DNA from: Xanthobacter oligotrophicus
GTDB taxonomy: Bacteria > Pseudomonadota > Alphaproteobacteria > Rhizobiales > Xanthobacteraceae
Direction of reading: 5' to 3'
Assembly: GCF_008364685.1 (NCBI RefSeq)
Contig: NZ_VTTL01000006.1
Location: 124,001 to 188,000, forward strand
Length of the DNA: 64,000 bases
The position numbers and the translations under genes are program-made. The notes under the pieces were generated by a model that searched no databases, was not told the origin of the DNA, and was given only the letters and a program-made list of their open reading frames with translations. Shown in pieces: positions 7,441 through 14,100 of this stretch. Position 1 is the stretch's first letter, and each line of letters begins with the position of its first letter.

Positions 7441-7457
7441 TGCAAGGTCGAAACCAA
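7441..7457 (-). promoter_or_regulatory. Candidate sigma54 promoter for bolA-grxD
   Basis: On the minus strand the sequence is CTTGGTTTCGACCTTGCA, with GG-N10-GC spacing. The -12 half (CTTGCA) is excellent and the -24 half (TTGGTT) is acceptable. It is about 35 bp before the bolA start. Confidence 0.6.
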
Positions 7458-7498
7458 GTGCGACCCGCCACCACCCCGTTCCCGCCGCAGGCAGATCC

Positions 7499-7514
7499 TG
7501 TCGCAAAGGCGACA
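7499..7514. promoter_or_regulatory. Candidate NifA upstream site, shared by divergent genes
   Basis: TGTCGCAAAGGCGACA matches TGT-N10-ACA. Its centre is about 50 bp upstream of the bolA -24 element and about 115 bp upstream of the -24 element before the YqeB-like gene, so it could activate both. Confidence 0.65.
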
Positions 7515-7617
7515 GCTGTGGCGCGGCTTGGTTCAGAACCGGCCGACGCGGGCGGCCGTCGGTGCGCCCAATGGGGCCTTGGATGCGATTTCCATCCGCA
7601 ACCTGAAGGCGTTCCAA

Positions 7618-7634
7618 GCGGCCCGGCTCTTGCT
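7618..7634 (+). promoter_or_regulatory. Candidate sigma54 promoter for the YqeB-like operon
   Basis: GCGGCCCGGCTCTTGCT has GG-N10-GC spacing, a good CTTGCT -12 half and a -24 half missing the preferred T before GG. It lies about 35 bp before the ATG at 7669. Confidence 0.5.
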
Positions 7635-7668
7635 TTCAAAGTGTCGCCCCGAGGAAACGAGACCGGTC

Positions 7669-8532
7669 ATGAGCGAATTGCAACAGCAGGGCCGAACGCG
7701 CGCGCGCCGCGCTTTCGCAACGATTCTGGGGACCAACGAAATCGCCTCGGCCGTTGCGGTCGAGCTGTACCGCGGCGGCTATAATGTCGTCCTCTCCCAC
7801 GATCCCATGCCGCCGGTCATTCGTCGCAAGATGGCGTTCCACGACGCTTTGTTCGAGGACGACGTGAGCGTGGACGGGGTGAAGGCGGAGCGCGCCGACA
7901 CCGGCGTCCATATCCGCGCCGGCCTCGCGCGTAACGCCGTCCAGGTCACCAGCCTCGGCCTTCTCGACCTGATCGTGCTCGGAACCATCGACCTTCTGGT
8001 CGACGCCCGCATGAACAAGTACCAGGTGACCCCGGACCTGCGGCGCCTCGCCAAGCTCACCATCGGCCTCGGGCCGGGCTTCAGCGGCGGCACCAATTGC
8101 GACCTCGCCATCGAGACGCGCCCCGGCAAGGAAGGCCAGATCATCCAGCACGGCCCCACCGACGCGCCGGACGGGATCGCCCGCCCCCTCGGCAGTGTCA
8201 CCGCAGACCGTTTCGTGCGGTCCAAGGTGCCGGGCCGCTGGCATACCGCCATCGAGATCGGCGCTCGCGCCTTCAAGGATTTCCACATCGGCTATCTCGG
8301 CGGCGAATCCATCTGCGCGCCGTTTGACGGCATCGTGCGCGGCGTGGTGCGCGACGGCACCGAAGTGCCCGCCGGCGTCAAGCTGCTGGAGATCGACCCC
8401 CGCGGCCGTGGCGCCGACTGGACCGGGCTCGATGCCCGGGCCCTGGTCATCGCCCAGGCGGTGAGCCGCGCGCTGACCTTTCGCAACGCCCGGACCGCCG
8501 ATGCGCCGTCCCATCCCTATCTGGTGAAATGA
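7669..8532 (+). CDS. YqeB/EF2563-like molybdenum hydroxylase accessory protein
   Basis: A 287-aa protein resembling the YqeB (EF2563) group, proteins encoded beside selenium-dependent molybdenum hydroxylases. Visible features are a Rossmann-like start (ILGTNEIASAVAVELYRGGY), SHDPMPPVIRRKMAFHDAL, a GLGPGFSGGTNCDLAIETRPG segment, and a C-terminal biotinyl-like motif (ICAPFDGIVRGVVRDGTEV). The biochemical role of the family is not settled, but molybdenum-site handling is suspected. In a nif island it may handle molybdenum for FeMo-co (inference). The ATG at 7669 is preferred because the long in-frame extension upstream overlaps the promoter region. Confidence 0.8.
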   Translation: MSELQQQGRTRARRAFATILGTNEIASAVAVELYRGGYNVVLSHDPMPPVIRRKMAFHDALFEDDVSVDGVKAERADTGVHIRAGLARNAVQVTSLGLLDLIVLGTIDLLVDARMNKYQVTPDLRRLAKLTIGLGPGFSGGTNCDLAIETRPGKEGQIIQHGPTDAPDGIARPLGSVTADRFVRSKVPGRWHTAIEIGARAFKDFHIGYLGGESICAPFDGIVRGVVRDGTEVPAGVKLLEIDPRGRGADWTGLDARALVIAQAVSRALTFRNARTADAPSHPYLVK

Positions 8533-8574
8533 CCCGTTGAAGGCTTTCGCCAGCCCCATCGAAGGGCTGAAGTC

Positions 8575-9054
8575 ATGATCGACCTGCTGCCCAATACGGA
8601 TGTCATCAATTTCGGCGAGGTGTCGGATACGGTGAACGCGCTGCTCCAGCAGGGCGTCATCGCCTATCGCCGGGATCGCCAGCGCGCGGACGAGCTGTTC
8701 CGCCAGGCGCTTGCGACGGCGCCGGCCGAGCTTCCGGTCTATTTCTGCCTCTACAAGATCCACACCTACCAGGGAAACCTGGACGAGGCGGAAGCGGCGG
8801 CCGAGGGCGGGCTGAAGGAGGCGGCGAGCCAGGCGGGGTGGGACCTCGACTGGCACAAGTGGGAGCCGCACGACATTCTGCCGGAGGGGCCGGGACGATT
8901 TGCCCTCTACACACTCAAGGCGCTGGCCTTCATCCATTTGCGCCAGAGCCGGCCGGATGAGGCTGCGGAGAAGCTTGAGGCCCTGAAGGTCCTCGATCCC
9001 ACCGGCGCCGTGGGGTGGCCGGTGGTGGCGGCACTGGCGGAAGGCCTCGACTGA
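8575..9054 (+). CDS. TPR-like nif-cluster protein (paralog 2)
   Basis: A 159-aa helical TPR-like protein, paralogous to the one at 1826-2365. Shared elements are PVYFCLYKIHTYQGNLDEAE, a DW segment near the middle, RFALYTLKALAFIHLRQ, and LKVLDPTGAVGW near the end. It begins 42 bp after the YqeB-like gene with a GAAGGG Shine-Dalgarno, so the two are probably cotranscribed. The function is unknown. Two diverged copies in one nif island suggest two clients or a heteromeric scaffold (inference). Confidence 0.85.
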   Translation: MIDLLPNTDVINFGEVSDTVNALLQQGVIAYRRDRQRADELFRQALATAPAELPVYFCLYKIHTYQGNLDEAEAAAEGGLKEAASQAGWDLDWHKWEPHDILPEGPGRFALYTLKALAFIHLRQSRPDEAAEKLEALKVLDPTGAVGWPVVAALAEGLD

Positions 9055-9083
9055 GGCCGGGCGTGGGCGGCCCGATCGCACCG

Positions 9084-9117
9084 TGGCAGTCGGCTTGCCG
9101 TTGGCATTGCACTTGCT
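9084..9117 (+). promoter_or_regulatory. Two tandem sigma54 promoter elements upstream of sufT
   Basis: TGGCAGTCGGCTTGCC (9084-9099) and TTGGCATTGCACTTGCT (9101-9117) each have GG-N10-GC spacing and a CTTGC -12 half. They are 18 bp apart. The second is nearly perfect. No TGT-N10-ACA site was found in the preceding 150 bp. Confidence 0.75.
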
Positions 9118-9156
9118 ACTGGATTGTATGACGAGGGGGCAGGAGGCAATGGGCAA

Positions 9157-9552
9157 ATGACTCAGCCAAGTGATCACGGCATTGCCGCTCCGACCACGAT
9201 GATCCTCCATGGTGAGGTGCGGAGCATTGACGAGTTTGCGGAAGATGAAGCGGCGTTGATGGAATCCATCATCGCCGGCTTGCGCACGGTGACTGATCCT
9301 GAAATCCCGGTGAATATTTATGATCTCGGCCTCATCTACCGGATTGAGGTCAAGGACGAGGGCGTGGTGGAGATCGACATGACTCTCACCGCGCCGGGCT
9401 GCCCGGTGGCCGGGCAGATGCTCGGCTGGGTGCAGCAGGCAGTGGGCGTGGTTGAGGGGGTTTCGGACGTCAAGATGAAGCTTGTGTTCGATCCGCCATG
9501 GGACAAGTCGCGCATGAGCGACGAGGTCCAGCTGGAGCTCGGCCTGATCTGA
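9157..9552 (+). CDS. sufT: SufT-type MIP18/DUF59 Fe-S assembly protein
   Basis: A 131-aa protein of the MIP18/DUF59 family, close to SufT. Core motifs are TVTDPEIPVNIYDLGLIYRI, TLTAPGCPVAGQM (conserved cysteine) and VKMKLVFDPPWDKSRMSDE. These proteins help mature Fe-S proteins. The ATG at 9157 follows AGGAGG with 10-nt spacing; an upstream in-frame ATG at 9124 lies very near the predicted transcription start. It is preceded by tandem sigma54 elements, so it is likely induced under nitrogen fixation, and a terminator follows it. Confidence 0.88.
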   Translation: MTQPSDHGIAAPTTMILHGEVRSIDEFAEDEAALMESIIAGLRTVTDPEIPVNIYDLGLIYRIEVKDEGVVEIDMTLTAPGCPVAGQMLGWVQQAVGVVEGVSDVKMKLVFDPPWDKSRMSDEVQLELGLI

Positions 9553-9575
9553 TCACATCTCGGTGTCTTGCTTTC

Positions 9576-9607
9576 GGAATGGCCGGCCTTGCGCCGGCCA
9601 TTCCCGT
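9576..9607. terminator. Strong hairpin between convergent genes
   Basis: A 12-bp perfect stem (9576-9587 with 9593-9604) with a 5-nt loop, followed by CGTTTC on the plus strand. It sits between sufT and the convergent 94-aa gene and may serve both. Confidence 0.7.
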
Positions 9608-9629
9608 TTCGGGGTGCTGTGCGGCCGCC

Positions 9630-9914
9630 TCAGCCGAGGAACTGGGCGGCGAAGCGGGCGCGCTTCTCGTCGGTGTCGAGCCCCTTGGCGAGCGACCATT
9701 TGTTCTCTGAGAACAGGGCCTTGACGCCCCGCGTCACCTCGGTGCCGCGGACATACCAGCGCTCAACGCCGTCCGGCGAGACGATGGCCGGGCCGTCGGC
9801 GCGGTGGACGCAGGCATCCTCGAGCCAGAGCTTGGTTTCCGAATAGAGAAAGATGCCCGCCTTGCGGGACATGTCGTCCCGGTTTTCTTCGGTCACCACG
9901 AACATGTCGGCCAT
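9630..9914 (-). CDS. Uncharacterised protein with HRxDGPA motif, 94 aa
   Basis: A 94-aa soluble protein. Its centre carries WLEDACVHRADGPAIVSPDG followed by ERWYVRGTEV. An HRxDGPA...DG...WYxxG pattern occurs in scattered bacterial and viral proteins of unknown role. Start at 9914 is chosen because AAGGAG is 8 nt upstream; an upstream GTG would be too close to it. It lies 40 bp after the GST gene on the same strand and is probably cotranscribed. No function can be assigned. Confidence 0.75.
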   Translation of the reverse strand: MADMFVVTEENRDDMSRKAGIFLYSETKLWLEDACVHRADGPAIVSPDGVERWYVRGTEVTRGVKALFSENKWSLAKGLDTDEKRARFAAQFLG

Positions 9915-9954
9915 GGGCACTCTCCTTGTTGGCTGTAACGATTGGCAAGTCGTG

Positions 9955-10614
9955 TCAGTTGGGAAGGCTTTGCGTCACGCCCAGCAGGGCGAGATTGTAG
10001 CCTTCCTCACGCAGCACGCGCTGCACCACCGGCCGCTCCAGCATGCGCCGGTAGTGGGCGGCGAGGTTGGGCGGCAGGTCCATGCCGGTCTTGTCCGCCC
10101 AGAATTCCACGTAGAACAGGATGGGATCGGCCGCCGAAAAACCGCCCGCCACATAGTCCCGGCCCGCGAGCGCGCTGTCGAGGATGGAGAAGCCCTGACT
10201 CACGATATCGCGGCCCAGGGTTTCCACCTTCGGCCGGTCGGCGGGGCTGGCGGCGAAGGTCGGGGTGGAGAAGATGCGCGCGAAGCCCTGGCCGTGCACC
10301 GTGCCCACCACATAGACCATGGCCTCCAGGGCACGGGCTTCCGCATCGGCGTCGGCGGGCCACAGCCGCCCGCGGCCTCGGCTGCGCGCCAGCCAATAGG
10401 CGATGGAGACCACCTCCGTGAGGGCGCTGCCGTCCGGCCGCACCAGGGCCGGGATGGTGGACTTGGGGTTCACCGCCACATAGTCGGGCTTGAAATGGTC
10501 GCCCGCCGGCAGGTTCACGATGTGGGCCTCGAACACCTCCTCCAGTTCCTCCAGGATGATGTGGATGCCGGTCGAGCAGGAGCCGGGGGTCATGTAGAAC
10601 TTCATCGCGGCCAT
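9955..10614 (-). CDS. Glutathione S-transferase family protein
   Basis: A 219-aa GST. The thioredoxin-like N-domain shows KFYMTPGSCSTGIHIILEE and the cis-proline NPKSTIPALVRPDG. The C-domain helices include FSAADPILFYVEFWADKTG. The SCS near the N-terminus fits the beta-class-like bacterial GSTs. GST genes recur in nif clusters, presumably for redox or glutathionyl chemistry. Two starts are possible (10614, 10605); 10614 is used. A weak -24/-12 element and a TGT-N10-ACA site lie upstream. Confidence 0.87.
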   Translation of the reverse strand: MAAMKFYMTPGSCSTGIHIILEELEEVFEAHIVNLPAGDHFKPDYVAVNPKSTIPALVRPDGSALTEVVSIAYWLARSRGRGRLWPADADAEARALEAMVYVVGTVHGQGFARIFSTPTFAASPADRPKVETLGRDIVSQGFSILDSALAGRDYVAGGFSAADPILFYVEFWADKTGMDLPPNLAAHYRRMLERPVVQRVLREEGYNLALLGVTQSLPN

Positions 10615-10683
10615 CAGGCGTCATCCCTCGCGCACATGGTCGTGCGCCGTCCCGGCGGGGCAGGCGGCAGTCGGCATGCTTCA

Positions 10684-10700
10684 TGCAAATATCGGGGCAG
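10684..10700 (-). promoter_or_regulatory. Weak sigma54-like element upstream of GST
   Basis: On the minus strand CTGCCCCGATATTTGCA matches the -24/-12 consensus at most positions, but the invariant GG is GC. It is placed correctly for the GST gene and for the TGT-N10-ACA site at 10743, hence listed with low confidence. Confidence 0.35.
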
Positions 10701-10742
10701 TTCGGAGCCCGGCCGCTGCAGCGGCTGGATGTGCCGACAGTC

Positions 10743-10758
10743 TGTTTCATTTGCGACA
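10743..10758. promoter_or_regulatory. Candidate NifA upstream site
   Basis: TGTTTCATTTGCGACA fits TGT-N10-ACA. It lies in the divergent region between the GST and Rieske genes. The weak element at 10684 is its only plausible sigma54 partner. Confidence 0.4.
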
Positions 10759-10812
10759 GGAGCCGGCATTTTCAGGCCGGTGTGTTTCAGGCAGGGCAGG
10801 AGCGGGACAGGG

Positions 10813-11262
10813 ATGTCTGCCGACGAGATCGATATTTATGCCATCTGCGAGATTGAAGAGATTGCTCCCGGCGCGGCCAAGGCCTTCGACCTGTCCCGGG
10901 TCATGGACGACGGCGAGGCGCGCCCCTTCCGCATCGTGGTGATCCGCACCGCAGTGCGGGAGTTTGCGGGCTATGTAAATGCCTGCCCCCACCAGGGAAC
11001 GTGGCTGAATATCGGCGGCGGGCAATTCTTCAACGCGGATCGCACGCGCCTGCGCTGCGGCCGCCATGGCTCGCTGTTCGACATCGAGAGCGGCACCTGC
11101 GTGGAGGGCGCCTGCGAGGGCAAGCATCTGGAGCCCATCGCCCTTGCCGTGGTGGGGCGCGACGTGTGCCTGTGCGGCGTCCGGCTGGTGGAAGAGGAAC
11201 AGCGCCCCTTCCCGTATGACGATTTCGACGACACCATGGAGATCATGATCTCGCCCGACTGA
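10813..11262 (+). CDS. Rieske 2Fe-2S protein
   Basis: A 149-aa Rieske-type ferredoxin. The ligand pairs are CPHQG and CGRHG, separated by about 19 residues, with no transmembrane or signal segment, so it is soluble. Such proteins transfer electrons at moderately high potential. It heads a rightward run with a 107-aa protein, a 55-aa protein and a truncated haemoglobin. The ATG at 10813 follows GGAG with 10-nt spacing; the open frame continues far upstream but that region overlaps the GST. A role in oxygen or NO handling is inferred from the haemoglobin neighbour. Confidence 0.9.
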   Translation: MSADEIDIYAICEIEEIAPGAAKAFDLSRVMDDGEARPFRIVVIRTAVREFAGYVNACPHQGTWLNIGGGQFFNADRTRLRCGRHGSLFDIESGTCVEGACEGKHLEPIALAVVGRDVCLCGVRLVEEEQRPFPYDDFDDTMEIMISPD

Positions 11263-11308
11263 GGGGGCCGGGATCGCGCTTCAAGAAGATGTCCGGGATG
11301 GAGACAGG

Positions 11309-11632
11309 ATGACGGGTGATCTGGAGACGGCGGGCGTGGAGGTGGGCGAATGCCGTTTCTACACGACCTATACGGGCGTGAAGTTGCCCTTCCGGCTGGT
11401 GGAAGCCATTCCGGAGGCGCAGCTGACCCATCGCAACACCTTCATCCGCGCTTTTTTTGGTGTGGACGGGCTTTTGACGGGCTTCGACAAGATGGTCTAT
11501 GGCGAGGTCGAGCTGGCGCACCGCTACGAATATCACGGCAACGGCGCGCTGCGCCGGGCCGAGGTGACCATGGACGAGGAAACAGTGGTGCTCGCCTTCG
11601 ACGAGGCGGGCGCGCCGCTGGGCCTGGCCTGA
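11309..11632 (+). CDS. Small nif-cluster protein (DUF6156-like)
   Basis: A 107-aa protein with the distinctive run CRFYTTYTGVKLPFRLVE, then THRNTFIRAFFGVDGLLTGF and YGEVELAHRYEYHGNGALRR. I associate this pattern with the DUF6156 family seen in nif clusters (from memory). It starts 46 bp after the Rieske gene, with GGAG 5 nt before the ATG. No catalytic motif is evident and the function is unknown. Confidence 0.82.
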   Translation: MTGDLETAGVEVGECRFYTTYTGVKLPFRLVEAIPEAQLTHRNTFIRAFFGVDGLLTGFDKMVYGEVELAHRYEYHGNGALRRAEVTMDEETVVLAFDEAGAPLGLA

Positions 11633-11684
11633 GCGGGGCCATGGCGGGATCGATGATATCCGGGACGATGGGCGAGGGATGGTC

Positions 11685-11852
11685 ATGACGGTGGCACAAC
11701 TCCTCGAGGCGCTCGGCAAGCTGCCTCCGGACGCGGTGGTGCTGATGGAAAGCGACGGCGGGCTCTCCCTCGTCTCGGCGCTCGATTTCGTCGAGGCCCA
11801 GGGCGCGGGGGCGCCGGCCGAGGTGATCCTTCTGCCCAACATGGACGAATAG
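11685..11852 (+). CDS. 55-aa conserved-type small protein
   Basis: A short gene encoding 55 residues: MTVAQLLEALGKLPPDAVVL at the start, then a loop and a helix, ending in LLPNMDE. The LxEALxKLPPDAxV pattern recurs in small bacterial proteins of unknown function. GAGGG lies 6 nt upstream of the ATG at 11685; an ATG at 11679 is too close to that site. It fits between the 107-aa gene and the truncated haemoglobin on the same strand. Confidence 0.7.
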   Translation: MTVAQLLEALGKLPPDAVVLMESDGGLSLVSALDFVEAQGAGAPAEVILLPNMDE

Positions 11853-11913
11853 GCGGCATCCTCGCCCTATCGGCCGGCGCGTTTGCTGCGAACTCTTTGC
11901 GAGAGGTTGACCC

Positions 11914-12348
11914 ATGTCCGACACGGTCGAGGCGGTACCCATGTTCGAGCGTCTGGGTGGCGCGGTGGTCATCGACCGGCTGGTCGAGGCCTTCTACCGG
12001 CGCATGGATACGCTGGCGGAGGCCGAGGGCATCCGCGCCATGCATGCGGACGACCTCTCCCAGACCAAGCACGTGCTGAAGCGCTACCTGACCGAATGGA
12101 CCGGCGGCCCCAAGCTCTATTCGGTGGAGAAGGGCCATCCGCGCCTGCGCCAGCGCCACATGGGCTTTGCCATCGGCAACAGCGAGCGCGACGCCTGGCT
12201 GCTGTGCATGCGCGGCGCGCTGGAGGAGACCGTGGCGGACGCAGCGGCGCGGGACGAGGTCTATGGCGCCATGGCCAAACTCGCCGACTGGATGCGCAAC
12301 ACCGCCGGCAATCCCCATGACACTGCCGGCCACGCGGCGCGGCCCTGA
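11914..12348 (+). CDS. Truncated haemoglobin, group II type
   Basis: A 144-aa 2/2 haemoglobin. Recognisable parts are FERLGGAVVIDRLVEAFYRR, YLTEWTGGPKLYS, and RLRQRHMGFAIGNSERDAWL, where the H of RHMGF is the proximal haem ligand. The GNSERDAWL stretch is typical of the group II (GlbO-like) class. Such proteins bind oxygen or NO. In the nif island it may buffer oxygen or remove NO near nitrogenase (inference). GAGAGG precedes the ATG by about 7 nt. It is the last gene of the Rieske operon. Confidence 0.92.
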   Translation: MSDTVEAVPMFERLGGAVVIDRLVEAFYRRMDTLAEAEGIRAMHADDLSQTKHVLKRYLTEWTGGPKLYSVEKGHPRLRQRHMGFAIGNSERDAWLLCMRGALEETVADAAARDEVYGAMAKLADWMRNTAGNPHDTAGHAARP

Positions 12349-12407
12349 GTTTCGGGCGCGGCCCTGACCTTAGTAGACGCGGTAATGCTGGCCGTTCGGG
12401 TGCCGCC

Positions 12408-12647
12408 CTAAAGCGGAACGCCGAAAAAATCCTCGTCCGATCCGCCCCAGGCCTGGTGCAGGGCGAGGGCGCTGCGCCACTTCGCCAGCTCTTCGTCGGA
12501 GGCGCTGCGGTGGGTGATCTTGCCGTCCGGCTTTTCGGCCAGAAGATAGGACTTCGCGTTGCGCAAAAAGCGGTTGAGGTCCTTGGTGTCGTTCGGGCGA
12601 ACGATGCAGCGGGGGGCCTCATCGATGAGGATCGTCGTCGGGAGCAT
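12408..12647 (-). CDS. Uncharacterised 79-aa protein of a NifA-linked pair
   Basis: A 79-aa soluble protein: TTILIDEAPRCIVRPNDTKD, then LNRFLRNAKSYLLAEKPDGK and a C-terminal WRSALALHQAWGGSDEDFF helix. AAAGGAG precedes the ATG. It follows the 81-aa gene on the same strand, separated by about 110 bp with a GC-rich hairpin. The shared upstream region carries a sigma54 promoter and two NifA-type sites. No family recognised. Confidence 0.78.
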   Translation of the reverse strand: MLPTTILIDEAPRCIVRPNDTKDLNRFLRNAKSYLLAEKPDGKITHRSASDEELAKWRSALALHQAWGGSDEDFFGVPL

Positions 12648-12727
12648 CGCCGAATCTCCTTTTTGGGCGACGGTCAGGTGTCGCGTCGCCGGTCGGGTGC
12701 TGTGTGTTTCGCTGTTGCCGTCGGCAA

Positions 12728-12752
12728 GGGGCGGGCGCGGGTGCCCGCCCGC
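12728..12752 (-). terminator. GC-rich hairpin between the 81-aa and 79-aa genes
   Basis: GGGGCGGGC pairs with GCCCGCCC around a short loop just past the 81-aa gene. No T-run follows on the minus strand, so partial termination or RNA processing is more likely than a full stop. Confidence 0.45.
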
Positions 12753-12756
12753 CTGC

Positions 12757-13002
12757 TCAGAATCCGTCCTTCTTCGAGCCCCAGGGATGGGAGCCCGGCA
12801 CGAAGGATGCCTTGATGCCGGCCTTCGCGATGGCCTCGATGGTCTTGTAGTAGGTGCCTTCGTGCACCAGTGCTCCGGTCTTGGTGTTCACCGCCACGTA
12901 TTTGGCGACCATGTCGGTATCGCACACATATCCGCCGCCGGGATCGGAGACGCTACGGGCGTTGCCGTCCCAGTCGATGAAAAAGCCTTCACTCTCTGAC
13001 AT
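12757..13002 (-). CDS. Uncharacterised 81-aa protein of a NifA-linked pair
   Basis: An 81-aa protein: GFFIDWDGNARSVSDPGGGY, VAKYVAVNTKTGALVHEGTY, then a helix (KTIEAIAKAGIKAS) and GSHPWGSKKDGF. One cysteine. It looks like a small beta-sheet domain with a helix. The ATG at 13002 has GGAGCAAGG upstream. It is directly downstream of a minus-strand sigma54 promoter with two adjacent TGT-N10-ACA sites, so strong NifA-dependent expression is expected. No family recognised. Confidence 0.8.
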   Translation of the reverse strand: MSESEGFFIDWDGNARSVSDPGGGYVCDTDMVAKYVAVNTKTGALVHEGTYYKTIEAIAKAGIKASFVPGSHPWGSKKDGF

Positions 13003-13059
13003 GCCTTGCTCCAGCAGATAAGGCGGAGCGCGCTATTCAGGCCCCGCTCCTCAGGTGTG

Positions 13060-13076
13060 AGCAAGGTTCTTGCCAG
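13060..13076 (-). promoter_or_regulatory. Sigma54 promoter for the 81/79-aa genes
   Basis: On the minus strand CTGGCAAGAACCTTGCT has GG-N10-GC spacing and strong -24 and -12 halves, about 58 bp before the ATG at 13002. Confidence 0.75.
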
Positions 13077-13097
13077 ATGCGGAAGCATGGAATTGCG

Positions 13098-13130
13098 TGT
13101 CGGGGAGGCGACAGTGTCGCGCATCCAACA
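13098..13130. promoter_or_regulatory. Two adjacent NifA upstream sites
   Basis: TGTCGGGGAGGCGACA (13098-13113) and TGTCGCGCATCCAACA (13115-13130) both match TGT-N10-ACA, 17 bp apart. Their centres are about 30 and 47 bp upstream of the minus-strand -24 element, closer than usual. Confidence 0.7.
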
Positions 13131-13258
13131 GCAAAACAGCTGGCGCGTGTGCTTCGCGACATTGCGAATTATCTAGCAAAAGCCATCGCGAATATTGAAA
13201 ATTCTGACGGATCATCTAAAATCTGCAAGTTCTTTTTTGTCTTCGCTGGAGAGATGTT

Positions 13259-13744
13259 ATGGCCGAATTGACACGACGCATCGCGTCACTGAGCGACGTG
13301 CAGGGCATCTGGGGGCTGCTGCGCCAGGTGTCGTCCGATGTCCCCTTCAAGGTCGAGGACGAGCGGGAGCAGGAGAGCCTTCTGTCCGAGCTGATGGCCT
13401 GCTGCACCTCCGGCCTGTCGCCGGTGCTGGTGGACAATGAAAAGGGCATCGTCGGCGCCCTGCTCGCCCGCCGCGACGATTTCGAATGGTGCTTCCGCAA
13501 CAGCGAGGCCATCCATGTGGCCTATGCCGCCGTGGCGCCGGCGGTACGCGAGGACAAGGTGCTCCCGGCCCTTCTCGGCGAGCTGCAGGGCAAGAAGGTG
13601 CCACTTCTGGCCAGCGTGAAGAGCGGGGAGCAACTGGGCTTTGCCGCCGCCCTCGGCGAGCTGGGCTTCACCCATGAGGTGAAGGCGGAGAGCGGCTGGG
13701 GCGACCTCTATCAGTGGACGCCGCCGGCTTCGGTCCATAACTGA
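13259..13744 (+). CDS. GNAT-like protein, 161 aa
   Basis: A 161-aa protein with a GNAT acetyltransferase outline: RIASLSDVQGIWGLLRQV at the start, VLVDNEKGIVGALLARRD in the middle (beta-strand region), HVAYAAVAP, and ALGELGFTHEVK near the end. The acetyl-CoA loop (R/QxxGxG/A) is not clearly present, so it may be degenerate. GGAGAG precedes the ATG. It is divergent from the 81-aa gene; no sigma54 element faces it. Substrate unknown. Confidence 0.7.
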   Translation: MAELTRRIASLSDVQGIWGLLRQVSSDVPFKVEDEREQESLLSELMACCTSGLSPVLVDNEKGIVGALLARRDDFEWCFRNSEAIHVAYAAVAPAVREDKVLPALLGELQGKKVPLLASVKSGEQLGFAAALGELGFTHEVKAESGWGDLYQWTPPASVHN

Positions 13745-14100
13745 TACCATCGGCCTCGGCCTTTGACCGATGCCAAGTGGGTGACGCTCAATCGCCGCGC
13801 GGGCTTGACCAATAGCCCATGAATCAAGCTCACGGGCTATTGGTATGACGGGATCGCGCGCTCCGAAGGAGCGCAAATCGGTCGGCTCGCCATGGTGGTG
13901 TCGCCATGTGCGGGCCGGACGGCTTACGCAACCGGTCGGGCCAAACTTCGTCGCTGTCGAATGGCCAGGACGTTGTTATTATTCAATTTGAGGTCCGGCT
14001 TGGCTTCCTCAGCCCGCCGCGCGATCGGGCGAGGTCAACGGCGGCAAACACCTCGGGTGAGAGCGGGACCTTTGTCCGGCCCTCAGTCGCCCAAAGCTTC
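13745..14100. other. 356-bp gap with hairpins, no gene seen
   Basis: An 11-bp perfect hairpin with stem ACCAATAGCCC (13808-13818 with 13834-13844) and a shorter one at 13858-13874 lie after the GNAT-like gene. Neither has a T-run. No start codon with a ribosome site leads a convincing ORF here. Confidence 0.5.

Noticed and set aside
9853-10812. The long open frame upstream of and in frame with the Rieske gene
   Set aside because: It overlaps the GST gene antisense; the Rieske start at 10813 with GGAG upstream explains the protein.
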